From: Anaerolineae bacterium
GTDB taxonomy: Bacteria > Chloroflexota > Anaerolineae > Aggregatilineales > Phototrophicaceae
Reading direction: 5' to 3'
NCBI GenBank assembly: GCA_022824365.1
Contig: JAJEAA010000028.1
Coordinates: 248,001 to 312,000, forward strand
DNA length: 64,000 nt
Shown here: positions 52,650 to 59,968 of the stretch, one piece after another
Layout: each line of letters opens with the position of its first letter
Position numbering within the stretch: the first letter of the stretch is position 1
Made by a program: the position numbers and the translations under genes
Notes under the pieces: generated by a model
What the model was told of the DNA's origin: nothing
The model's input: only the letters and a program-made list of their open reading frames with translations
Databases searched by the model: none

Positions 52650-52672
52650 AACACCTGCCGGTCGCAGGTGTT
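52650..52672 (-). terminator. Rho-independent terminator after tRNA-His
   Basis: A perfect 9-bp stem (arms 52664-52672 and 52650-52658) with a 5-base loop. On the minus strand it is followed by TGTTCT, moderately T-rich, and it begins 15 bases after the tRNA. It could also stop the convergent START-like gene. Confidence 0.7.
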
Positions 52673-52686
52673 ACAGTCTACGCGTA

Positions 52687-52762
52687 TGGGGTGGACGAAG
52701 GGGCTCGAACCCTCAACCGCCTGAACCACAATCAGGTGCTCTGCCATTGAGCTACGCCCACC
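52687..52762 (-). tRNA. tRNA-His (anticodon GTG), CCA encoded
   Basis: The minus strand folds as a cloverleaf. The acceptor stem GTGGGCG pairs with CGTCCAC (one G-T pair). The anticodon stem is CCTGA/TCAGG with loop TTGTGGT, giving anticodon GTG for histidine. The T arm has the usual GGTTCGAGCCC block. The extra G at -1 opposite C73, an identity mark of tRNA-His, is encoded, and CCA is encoded at 52687-52689. Confidence 0.97.
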
Positions 52763-52782
52763 ATGCTCAACCAAGAAGTGTA

Positions 52783-53478
52783 TCATAAATGCCGGGCGTA
52801 ATCCAGACTGACATTTGACTGTCGCGGTATCGATTCAGAAACAGCTGTCAGCACCACAACCTGAGCGGCAGAGTTTCCAATGGTCACGATATGATTCTCG
52901 ATACAAAATCGTGGCGCAGAGAAAAGTTCGCGGACGGCGCTATCGCCAAGCAATTCATCGCCTTGCCCGGTAAAACGATACAGTTGACCAATGAGTTGCC
53001 GCCTCAAACCCTTTCCTCGCAACTGACCCACAAGCACAACAACAACTCGCCCGGACGGCTGCAGGACACGAGCCAACTCGTCGAGTACGCTCTCAGCCAG
53101 AATGTATGAGGTCGGGAAGGTACAGACGGCGGCGGCAAAAGCATTGGCGCGATATGGCAAGTCTTGGGCGTCGCTCCTGACAAGGTCCGCGTTTAGACCG
53201 GCCTGCCGGAGCTTCCGTCGTGTCAGCCGGCCCATATAGGGAGACAGGTCAAGCGCGACGCTCTGGTAGCCGGCCCGCAGCAACTCAATTTGCATGTTCC
53301 CGGTGCCATGGCCCAATTCCAGGATCATGCCTGCGTCCGGCGCTGGCAAATATCGCAGCGCGCTGCGCTGCCAGTTGCGCCAATGTCCAAGCGAAACAAT
53401 TCGGCTGACATAATCGTAGGTGAAGGCAAATTCGTTGTATAGAAGTCGAAAGCAGAAGCGCCAGAATTTACTTAGCAT
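52783..53478 (-). CDS. SAM-dependent methyltransferase (class I)
   Basis: A 231-residue protein. SAM-binding motif I is ILELGHGTGNMQIELL, followed by VALDLSPYMGRL (acidic strand end), DAQDLPYRANAFAAAV (motif II-like) and VLQPSGRVVVVLVG (post-motif). Belongs to the Methyltransf_11/25 type. The substrate is unknown; the hydrophobic, basic N-terminus could bring it to the membrane. It overlaps the GDPD gene by 7 bases, so both are in one operon. Confidence 0.85.
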   Translation of the reverse strand: MLSKFWRFCFRLLYNEFAFTYDYVSRIVSLGHWRNWQRSALRYLPAPDAGMILELGHGTGNMQIELLRAGYQSVALDLSPYMGRLTRRKLRQAGLNADLVRSDAQDLPYRANAFAAAVCTFPTSYILAESVLDELARVLQPSGRVVVVLVGQLRGKGLRRQLIGQLYRFTGQGDELLGDSAVRELFSAPRFCIENHIVTIGNSAAQVVVLTAVSESIPRQSNVSLDYARHL

Positions 53479-54227
53479 GATTCCAGAGCGGCGATGATCA
53501 GGGCGGGATCATCGGTGATCAGGCAGTTGACTCCCAGGCGCTTGAGGGCGCAGGCGCGTTCCGTATCGTTGATGGTCCAGGCGTTGACGAAATAGCCGGC
53601 CTTCGCCGCCCAAGTCATATAGGCAGCGTCGATCTCTTCATGCCAGGGATGACGCGCTTCATGCGCCACGTCATTCATCCAGGCAACCGCGCGACCCGGC
53701 GGATGCAGATAGCCCATCATCACATCGGGGCAGATTACCCCGAATCCCTTCAACAGCTTCGGATCGAAGGAGGAGACAAGCGAGCGCTCAGCCATTTGAT
53801 GGCGTCCGATGCAGTCGGCGACGGCGCGGTTTAGCGCTTCGGACTCGGCGAAACGGGATTTGATTTCGATGTTCATTAGAAGCTTGTCGCCGACGGAATC
53901 AAAGACCTCGTCGAGCGTGGGAATCGTCTCGCCCACGAATGTCGGCGAGAACCAACTGCCCGCATCCAGCCGTTTCAAGTCCGCAAGCGTGAAGTCCGAG
54001 GCCGCGCCCTGGCCAGTAGTCGTGGCGTCGACGGTGAAGTCATGCAGTACGACAAGTTGCTGATCTTTGGAAAAATGCACATCGAGTTCAATACCGTCCG
54101 CGCCCTGCTCATATGCCAACTGAAACGAGGCCAGCGTATTCATAGGCGCAGAGGCCATGGCGCCACGATGTCCAAATACCAAGGTCTCGCCCGCTTCCAT
54201 TGCTTCGCGCATGCTTGAGTAGCGCAT
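53472..54227 (-). CDS. glycerophosphodiester phosphodiesterase
   Basis: A 251-residue GDPD TIM-barrel enzyme cleaving glycerophosphodiesters. Key motifs: VFGHRGAMASAPMNTLASF (catalytic His), GADGIELDVHFSKD (metal Glu and Asp), LVVLHDFTVDATTTG (second His), LMNIEIKS and VNAWTINDTE. No signal peptide, so it is cytoplasmic. It is followed by the methyltransferase with a 7-base overlap and lies 21 bases after the Rieske gene. Confidence 0.95.
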   Translation of the reverse strand: MRYSSMREAMEAGETLVFGHRGAMASAPMNTLASFQLAYEQGADGIELDVHFSKDQQLVVLHDFTVDATTTGQGAASDFTLADLKRLDAGSWFSPTFVGETIPTLDEVFDSVGDKLLMNIEIKSRFAESEALNRAVADCIGRHQMAERSLVSSFDPKLLKGFGVICPDVMMGYLHPPGRAVAWMNDVAHEARHPWHEEIDAAYMTWAAKAGYFVNAWTINDTERACALKRLGVNCLITDDPALIIAALESC

Positions 54228-54248
54228 TTGCTTATGTAACTCCTTCAG

Positions 54249-54575
54249 TTAGACGAGGATCTGTACATTGCCGTTCTCAACACGCGCTTCAAAGAAGGGG
54301 ACATCGACCTCGGCTGGGCGGCGCGTCACCTTGCCATCGCGAACATCAAAGCGCGCGCCATGACGGGGACACTCCACCTCGTAGTCGATCAGTTTGCTCG
54401 GCTGGTCATATTGGTCGAAGGCGAGCACATTGCCGTCATGAGTGCACAAGTCTTCAATGGCGTAGATCGCGCCGCCGATATTAAACACCGCGATCCAGCG
54501 ACCGTTTACGCCAAAGACTTCTCGCTGCCCGGGCGGCAACTCATCACTAGCGCAAAGCGTGACCCATTCTGTCAT
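54249..54575 (-). CDS. Rieske [2Fe-2S] ferredoxin-like protein
   Basis: A 108-residue soluble Rieske protein. The cluster ligands are in LCTHDGNVLAF (Cys, His) and ECPRHGARFDV (Cys, His). ATG 54575 fits the domain start; a frame further upstream runs into sufU. It resembles the small Rieske components (NirD/BphF-like) found in suf operons of Gram-positive and Chloroflexota genomes. It lies 7 bases after sufU. Confidence 0.9.
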   Translation of the reverse strand: MTEWVTLCASDELPPGQREVFGVNGRWIAVFNIGGAIYAIEDLCTHDGNVLAFDQYDQPSKLIDYEVECPRHGARFDVRDGKVTRRPAEVDVPFFEARVENGNVQILV

Positions 54576-54582
54576 CGTCGTC

Positions 54583-54987
54583 TCAATCCTCTTCCAGGGC
54601 AGCCCAATGCTCGCTGCCGGCTTGGCCATAAGCGCCGACCACCAATACCTTCAAGGGCAGCAGCGCGCATTTCACGCGATTGATGCTCAAATGCAAACCG
54701 ATATTGTCCAGCAGTTGCTGCTTATTGATTTCACGCGCCGCGTCCAGTGACATGCCGATCAACTCTTCGCCAAGCATAGACGCCGATGCCTGACAGATGG
54801 CGCAGCCTTCGCCATCCCAGCCAAGTTCCTCAATAATGCCGTCCTCGCTGAGCCGCAAGGTAAGCCGCAAACGATCGCCGCAGAGCGGATTGGATTCTTC
54901 GTGGTCGAAGTCATTTGGCGCGAGCAAGCCCCAATTTCGCTGATTGCGCGCGTGATCCAAAATGAGTTCGCGAAACATCTCTTGCAT
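54583..54987 (-). CDS. sufU: Fe-S assembly protein SufU
   Basis: A 134-residue zinc-dependent sulfur-transfer protein. The ligands are in NPLCGDRL (Cys36, Asp38), GEGCAICQASASMLGEELIG (Cys62, Cys65) and RVKCALLPLKVL (Cys107). The SufU-specific insertion between the second and third Cys regions is present, distinguishing it from IscU. It normally accepts sulfur from SufS, but no sufS lies in this cluster. It has its own promoter. Confidence 0.95.
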   Translation of the reverse strand: MQEMFRELILDHARNQRNWGLLAPNDFDHEESNPLCGDRLRLTLRLSEDGIIEELGWDGEGCAICQASASMLGEELIGMSLDAAREINKQQLLDNIGLHLSINRVKCALLPLKVLVVGAYGQAGSEHWAALEED

Positions 54988-55045
54988 GGATTGCCCCGTT
55001 CAAGAGCCAAATCAAGTGAAAAGCGCATCCTGAGACGCGCCTTGG

Positions 55046-55075
55046 ATTCTAGCACTGATTGCGCGAGCGCCGCAA
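55046..55075 (-). promoter_or_regulatory. promoter of sufU-Rieske-GDPD-methyltransferase
   Basis: On the minus strand: TTGCGG (55070-55075), an 18-base spacer, then TAGAAT (55046-55051) with a TGC extension, 58 bases before the sufU ATG. It indicates that sufU is transcribed apart from sufCBD. Confidence 0.6.
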
Positions 55076-55193
55076 TCTGCGCGAATCTCGGGGGGGTGGT
55101 GAAAACGTGTACATGCCTCTAATTTGCCCCACGCCGGCCCCTTTCTCACGATCTCAATGGGGAGCATCTCATAAAGAGGGAGGGGCTTCAAAC

Positions 55194-55233
55194 CCACAAG
55201 GACATCAGAAAATCTCCCCTTGTCTCCTTGTGG
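55194..55233. repeat. inverted repeat with 9-bp arms
   Basis: CCACAAGGA (55194-55202) and TCCTTGTGG (55225-55233), 22 bases apart. It lies in the 610-base gap 54988-55597, which also holds the CGGACAA array and one short reading frame but no convincing full-length gene. Confidence 0.5.
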
Positions 55234-55329
55234 AGGATGGGGGCTTGGAGCCATGTCAATCAAATCACCACTGTCTCATGCAGTCAGCATGCAGCCACTC
55301 CTAGAGAATATTTGTTTTAGGTTTGTTTA

Positions 55330-55408
55330 TTGTCCGAAACGGACAAAGTCGGACAAGAAAATACTTTTTTCGGACAATAGGCGGGGTTTTCTGAACGAAA
55401 GGGACAAA
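55330..55408 (+). repeat. array of CGGACAA repeats with a TTGTCCG/CGGACAA dyad
   Basis: A perfect dyad TTGTCCG-AAA-CGGACAA occupies 55330-55346. Further copies of CGGACAA start at 55350 and 55371, and a variant GGGACAA follows at 55401. Repeat starts are 10 and 21 bases apart, close to whole DNA turns, as expected for a protein array bound to one DNA face. The block is AT-rich compared with its surroundings. No known regulator motif comes to mind. Confidence 0.65.
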
Positions 55409-55542
55409 ATACAGGCGGCTGTTAGTATGATTTTGGTATGTCGACGCAGCGGCGCAACCGCCGGCATAGAGGCGGGAATCGGCGGGGACATCGGCTGGGC
55501 GCCGCGATTGAGAGCCTGCGATAATCATAGGAGGAGTGTATC

Positions 55543-55608
55543 ATGATTTTGAGTAGAGAGCAAGAACAGACGTTCATATTGCTTCGAGGTCATCGCTTCA
55601 GCCGATGA
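55543..55608 (+). CDS. possible 21-residue peptide with strong ribosome-binding site
   Basis: ATG 55543 is preceded by AGGAGGAG with a 6-base spacer, one of the best Shine-Dalgarno sequences in the window. The frame runs for 21 codons to TGA at 55606-55608, overlapping the 3' end of sufD on the other strand by 11 bases. The peptide (MILSREQEQTFILLRGHRF and two more residues) matches nothing I know. It could be a real small protein, the start of a decayed gene or chance. Confidence 0.3.
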   Translation: MILSREQEQTFILLRGHRFSR

Positions 55609-56938
55609 TCTTGGCTTCGATTTCGTCCATCAGACGTTGACGGACCCTTTCAAAGGGCACGCGTTGCAGCAATTCGTCGAAGAAACCTTCGATGATCATC
55701 AGCTCCGCCTGTGGCCGCGTGATGCCCCGGCTCATCAGATAATAAATCGGTTCTTCCTCGAGTGTGCCGAAGGTCGCCGCGTGTGAGCATGCGACATCAT
55801 CCGCTTCGATTTCGAGGCCGGGGACGCTGTCCATGCGCGCCTCGTCGCTGAGCATCAGATTGCGGCAGACCTGGTAACCGTCAATTCTTTGCATTTCTGG
55901 CAGAGACTTAATCATGCCTTGCCACAAGGTGCGCGCGTCGTCACGCGCTGCGCCCTTGAACAGGAGATCGGTATTGGTCAGCGGCGCATTGTGATTCTGC
56001 TGCGTATCCAGATCGAAGAACTGGCCGCGATCGGCGAAGAAGAAGCCGCTAACGCGCGCGTTGGCGCCTGTTCCGACTGCATCGACTTCGATGAAGGCTT
56101 TGGTGAGCCGGCTGCCCATCACTCCATTAACCCAGTCCAACTCAGCGTCCCGGCCGACGACGCCGCGTTGATGACTAAATTCGAATGTTTCCCTATTCCA
56201 ATCTTGCAAGGAGACATAACGAAGATTGCTCGCTGCGCCGACTATTAGCTCGGTCGCGCCGATATACGCCGATTGCTCGTTGTTGTGGCGCGAGGCGTAT
56301 TCCACCTGCATGGTCGCTTGCGCGTTGTCCTCCAGCACAACCAGAACATGACCAAAACCGGCGCCGGCAGAGGTGTTGTAGCAGACGACATGCAGCGGGA
56401 GTTCCACTACTGTGTTCCGCGGCACGTAGACAAAGACGCCATAATTCCACAGGGCGGCGTGCAAGGCGGCGAATTTGCCGTCGGCGGGCGTGACGGCGCG
56501 CGTCATTAAGTGAGCCTTCACGAGCTCCTCGTGGTCACGCACGGCACTGCGCAGATCCGTGAAGATCAGGCCTTGCTGCGTAAGTTTGTCCGAAAGCTCA
56601 AACTGCGTAACTTTGCCGTCGACGAATACCAGCAACCCGCCCTGCTCATCGCCGGTCAAGGGTTCCAGATTCTTGCCGGGCACAACTCCAGCAGTCAGGC
56701 CGTTGGCATGCGCCAAGCGATCCGCTTCGCTCCAGCGTATGTGGCGATAATCGGTACGGCGCCACTCCTCTTCCATGTAGGGCATTGGCGTATCAATATA
56801 ACGCTGCCAAGCCTCCAGGCGCCGTTCAAGCAGCCAGGTCGGCTCCTGGTTTTCTCGGCCGAGGGCTTCCACATCGGCGCGCGTGAAACTCGGCGCTTGG
56901 GGCAACGAGGATCGCCTACGTACAACTGCCACGTTCAT
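55598..56938 (-). CDS. sufD: Fe-S cluster assembly protein SufD
   Basis: A 446-residue protein of the SufBD scaffold. Typical parts: an N-terminal helix with ERRLEAWQRYIDTPMPY, the central beta-helix (VFVDGKVTQFEL onward) with the conserved FFADRGQFFDLDTQQNHNAP, and the C-terminal block ACSHAATFGTLEEEPIYYLM followed by SRGI. AAAGGAG ends only one base before ATG 56938, so the GTG two codons later (56932), with better spacing, may be the true start. It is third in sufC-sufB-sufD order. Confidence 0.93.
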   Translation of the reverse strand: MNVAVVRRRSSLPQAPSFTRADVEALGRENQEPTWLLERRLEAWQRYIDTPMPYMEEEWRRTDYRHIRWSEADRLAHANGLTAGVVPGKNLEPLTGDEQGGLLVFVDGKVTQFELSDKLTQQGLIFTDLRSAVRDHEELVKAHLMTRAVTPADGKFAALHAALWNYGVFVYVPRNTVVELPLHVVCYNTSAGAGFGHVLVVLEDNAQATMQVEYASRHNNEQSAYIGATELIVGAASNLRYVSLQDWNRETFEFSHQRGVVGRDAELDWVNGVMGSRLTKAFIEVDAVGTGANARVSGFFFADRGQFFDLDTQQNHNAPLTNTDLLFKGAARDDARTLWQGMIKSLPEMQRIDGYQVCRNLMLSDEARMDSVPGLEIEADDVACSHAATFGTLEEEPIYYLMSRGITRPQAELMIIEGFFDELLQRVPFERVRQRLMDEIEAKIIG

Positions 56939-57089
56939 TCTCCTTTGTGCTGCTTGTCAATCTCAGTTTGGGCGCCGCCGGGGCGGAAAGAAAGCATCCA
57001 ACCGGGACCAATAGACTTAGGTCAAGCTTAGGAATTCACGTCTGTTGATTAGCCAGCCTTTAGCCGGGCAACATCATTCGCTTCAATTG

Positions 57090-58538
57090 CTAGCCGATTG
57101 AACCTTCCAGTTGAATCTGTATGAGCCGGTTGAGTTCGAGGGCGTACTCCATCGGCAATTCCTTAACCAGCGGCTCGAGGAAGCCATTTACGATCATAGC
57201 ATTGGCTTCGTCTTCGTTGATGCCGCGGCTCATCAGGTAAAAGAGTTGGTCTTCCCCGACTTTGCTGACCGAAGCTTCGTGGCCCATGGTCACATCTTTG
57301 GCATCAATTTCGATGGTGGGATAAGTATCCGACCGGCTGGCGTCGTCGAGAAGCAGAGCGTCGCAAACAACGTTGCTCTTGCTGTGGCGAGCGGCCTCAT
57401 CGATTTTCAGCAGGCCGCGATAACTCGCCCGTCCACCGTCTTTGCTGATGGACTTGCTGATGATTTGGCTGGTGGTATTCGGCGCCAGATGGGTTATCTT
57501 CGCGCCGGCATCCTGGTGCTGTCCGTCGCCGGCGAAGGCAATCGAAAGCACTTCGCCATGGGCGCCTTCGCCACGCAGAATGACGGCTGGATATTTCATC
57601 GTCAAGCGGCTGCCGAGGTTGCCATCGACCCATTCCATAGTCGCGCCTTCTTCCGCCACAGCCCGTTTGGTCACCAGGTTGTAGACGTTGTTCGACCAAT
57701 TCTGGATCGTCGTATAACGGCAGCGTCCGCCTTTCTTCACGATGATTTCGACGACCGCGCTGTGCAGGCTATCCGAGCTGTAGATGGGCGCGGTGCAGCC
57801 TTCGACATAGTGCACGTAAGCGCCTTCATCGACGATGATGAGGGTGCGTTCAAATTGCCCCATGTTCTGGGTGTTGATGCGGAAGTAGGCCTGTAGGGGC
57901 ATTTCCACCTGCACACCCGGCGGCACATAGATGAAACTGCCGCCCGACCAGACGGCCGTGTTGAGAGCGGCGAACTTGTTGTCGTGTGTGGGAATCACGG
58001 TTCCGAAGTATTCCTGAACGATCTCGGGATGCTCGCGCAGGCCGGAATCCATGTCCAGGAAGATGACGCCTTGCGCTTCCAGATTTTCTTGTATGTTGTG
58101 ATAGACCGATTCGCTGTCGTATTGCGCCGAGACACCGTGCAAGAATTTCTGCTCGGCCTCAGGGATGCCTAGCTTGTCAAAGGTATCCTTGATTTCTTGC
58201 GGCACATCATCCCAATCGCCTTCGGTCTTGTCCGTCGCTCGGACGTAGTAGTAGATGTCGTCGTAGTCGATCTGGTTCAAGTCGCCGCCCCATTGCGGCG
58301 TCGGCTTGTCCATGAAGACGTGGTAGGCCTCAACGCGCCGATCGGTCATCCACCCCGGCTCCGACTTCATCGCGCTGATTTGACGCACGATATCTTCGTT
58401 GACGCCCTTCTGGCTCTTGAAGGAATACTCCACATCGTCGTCATGGAAGCCGTATTTTTCGGCATAACTCAAGCCGACTTCCTTCAGGGCTTGCTCTTCT
58501 TGCGTCAGTTGCTTTTCACTCTGTATTGCGTCAACCAT
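57090..58538 (-). CDS. sufB: Fe-S cluster assembly protein SufB
   Basis: A 482-residue scaffold subunit of SufBCD. Diagnostic blocks: [60 protein letters not shown] and the end [20 protein letters not shown]. Length and motifs match full SufB. It is 18 bases after sufC and 151 bases before sufD in transcription order; that gap shows nothing recognisable. Confidence 0.98.
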   Translation of the reverse strand: MVDAIQSEKQLTQEEQALKEVGLSYAEKYGFHDDDVEYSFKSQKGVNEDIVRQISAMKSEPGWMTDRRVEAYHVFMDKPTPQWGGDLNQIDYDDIYYYVRATDKTEGDWDDVPQEIKDTFDKLGIPEAEQKFLHGVSAQYDSESVYHNIQENLEAQGVIFLDMDSGLREHPEIVQEYFGTVIPTHDNKFAALNTAVWSGGSFIYVPPGVQVEMPLQAYFRINTQNMGQFERTLIIVDEGAYVHYVEGCTAPIYSSDSLHSAVVEIIVKKGGRCRYTTIQNWSNNVYNLVTKRAVAEEGATMEWVDGNLGSRLTMKYPAVILRGEGAHGEVLSIAFAGDGQHQDAGAKITHLAPNTTSQIISKSISKDGGRASYRGLLKIDEAARHSKSNVVCDALLLDDASRSDTYPTIEIDAKDVTMGHEASVSKVGEDQLFYLMSRGINEDEANAMIVNGFLEPLVKELPMEYALELNRLIQIQLEGSIG

Positions 58539-58556
58539 TTTGCAGTCCTCGTTAGC

Positions 58557-59342
58557 CTAGACTTCCAGTTGCGCCAGGTGCTTTTCCCGTATCCACTCGT
58601 AGCCCTTCTCTTCGAGCTCGAGCGCCAATGCGGGACCGCCGCTTTCCACCAGCCGCCCATCGTACATGACATGGACATAATCAGGTTTGATGTAATTCAA
58701 CATCCGCTGATAGTGCGTGATGACAAGCGCGCCCATCTGCGGACCGGTCAAGGAATTCACGCCGTCGGCGACGATGCGCAGCGCATCAATGTCCAAGCCG
58801 GAATCGGTCTCGTCAAGCACGGCGATACGCGGCTCCAAAACCGCCATTTGCAGAACTTCGGCACGCTTTTTCTCGCCACCGCTGAAGCCCTCGTTCAGAT
58901 AACGTCCGGCGAAGGCGTGATCGATATGCAACTGCGACATCTTCTCGCGCATCATACGGGCGAATTTGGGAATCGGGATGCCTTTTGAATCCGGATCTTC
59001 GGCTTTCATGCGGGCATTAATGGCGTGCCGCAGAAAATTCGCCACCGTCACGCCCGGGATCGCCACCGGATACTGAAAAGCCAGAAACAGTCCGGCGCGG
59101 CTGCGCTCGTCCGGTTCCATATCAAGGACATCTTCACCATCCAAAAGCACGGTCCCTTCATGTACTTCGTAGGCCGGATTGCCCATCAGGACATTGGCGA
59201 GGGTGCTCTTGCCAGATCCGTTGGGTCCCATCAAAGCATGAATCTCGCCTTGTTTTACTGTCAAGTCTACACCGCGTAAAATGAGGCTCTCATCGCCCTC
59301 CACACTAGCGTGCAGATTCCGTATCTCCAATGTGGCAACCAT
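58557..59342 (-). CDS. sufC: Fe-S cluster assembly ATPase SufC
   Basis: A 261-residue ABC-type ATPase. Walker A ALMGPNGSGKSTLANVLMG, the signature GFSGGEKKRAEVLQMAVL, Walker B and D-loop IAVLDETDSGLDIDAL, and the H-loop region LVITHYQRML are intact. It is the first gene of sufC-sufB-sufD, with a strong promoter and an operator-like dyad upstream. Confidence 0.98.
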   Translation of the reverse strand: MVATLEIRNLHASVEGDESLILRGVDLTVKQGEIHALMGPNGSGKSTLANVLMGNPAYEVHEGTVLLDGEDVLDMEPDERSRAGLFLAFQYPVAIPGVTVANFLRHAINARMKAEDPDSKGIPIPKFARMMREKMSQLHIDHAFAGRYLNEGFSGGEKKRAEVLQMAVLEPRIAVLDETDSGLDIDALRIVADGVNSLTGPQMGALVITHYQRMLNYIKPDYVHVMYDGRLVESGGPALALELEEKGYEWIREKHLAQLEV

Positions 59343-59375
59343 TCGCGGCAGGTCTCCCTTCTGCTCAATTTAATG

Positions 59376-59400
59376 TCGGTTAAAGAGAATATTTAACCGA
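59376..59400. promoter_or_regulatory. operator-like dyad of the suf operon
   Basis: A perfect inverted repeat with 9-bp arms, TCGGTTAAA (59376-59384) and TTTAACCGA (59392-59400), and a 7-base spacer. It lies about 9-33 bases downstream of the predicted suf start point and 34 bases before the sufC start, where a bound repressor would block transcription. It does not resemble the SufR CAAC-N6-GTTG site. Confidence 0.7.
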
Positions 59401-59415
59401 GTCGAATTTACTGAG

Positions 59416-59444
59416 AGTGTATCAGTCCCCGAACACCTTGTCAA
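59416..59444 (-). promoter_or_regulatory. sigma-70-type promoter of sufC-sufB-sufD
   Basis: On the minus strand TTGACA (59439-59444), a 17-base spacer and TACACT (59416-59421). It is close to consensus with ideal spacing, 74 bases before the sufC ATG. The 322-base gap 59343-59664 otherwise holds only the dyad and the upstream region of the divergent sufT-like gene, with a possible -10 TATACT at 59569-59574. Confidence 0.8.
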
Positions 59445-59664
59445 CGGCGCTTACATGGAAGGGCCCGGCGCGGACTGTGAATCAGAATCATGCGAGCAAG
59501 CTAGCATAAGAAGTATAGAATGGCGTTAGAATTGCTGAGCATTCGTCAAATTGACAGACCGGCAAGGGTATACTATGCTTGCTTTACTCCGGCAGGTTGA
59601 GATGGACCTTAGCCAAAATCAAGCAGTCGATTGCGATTACGGCGATCGTCATGAGGACAAATGA

Positions 59665-59961
59665 ATGAGCGACAAAGAAGCGGGATTGTACGAAGCTTTC
59701 CGCACCGTCATCGATCCTGAGATCGGCATGAATATCATTGAATTGGGTTTGGTGCGCGGTGTGGAATTCGACGAGGAAAGCGCGCATGTGAACATGATCA
59801 TGACAACGCCCTTCTGCCCCTATGCGCCGCAGTTGCTTGAACAGACGCGGCGCACCGCGCAAGATTTTCTCGGCGTGCCAACCACGATTGAAATGGGCAT
59901 GGAGATGTGGGACCCCAGCATGATGGAAGAAGGCGCCGCCAGCGACTGGGGTCTGTTCTAG
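59665..59961 (+). CDS. MIP18/DUF59 family protein (SufT/PaaD-like)
   Basis: A 98-residue protein of the Fe-S maturation factor family: YEAFRTVIDPEIGMNIIELG and the cysteine-containing MTTPFCPYAPQLLEQTRRTA are the family motifs. Members help deliver Fe-S clusters to target proteins. It is transcribed away from sufC across a shared 322-base regulatory region, which supports a link to the suf system. The conserved Cys is at residue 51. Confidence 0.85.
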   Translation: MSDKEAGLYEAFRTVIDPEIGMNIIELGLVRGVEFDEESAHVNMIMTTPFCPYAPQLLEQTRRTAQDFLGVPTTIEMGMEMWDPSMMEEGAASDWGLF

Positions 59962-59968
59962 TCCCGTT

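Noticed and set aside
55059..55546. Two plus-strand frames in the sufD-sufU gap
   Set aside because: They lack ribosome-binding sites and recognisable domains and run through the inverted repeat and CGGACAA array.
59551..59574. TTGACA followed by TATACT upstream of the sufT-like gene as a promoter
   Set aside because: The spacing is only 12 bases, too short; the TATACT alone may be a -10, but no -35 at a proper distance was found.
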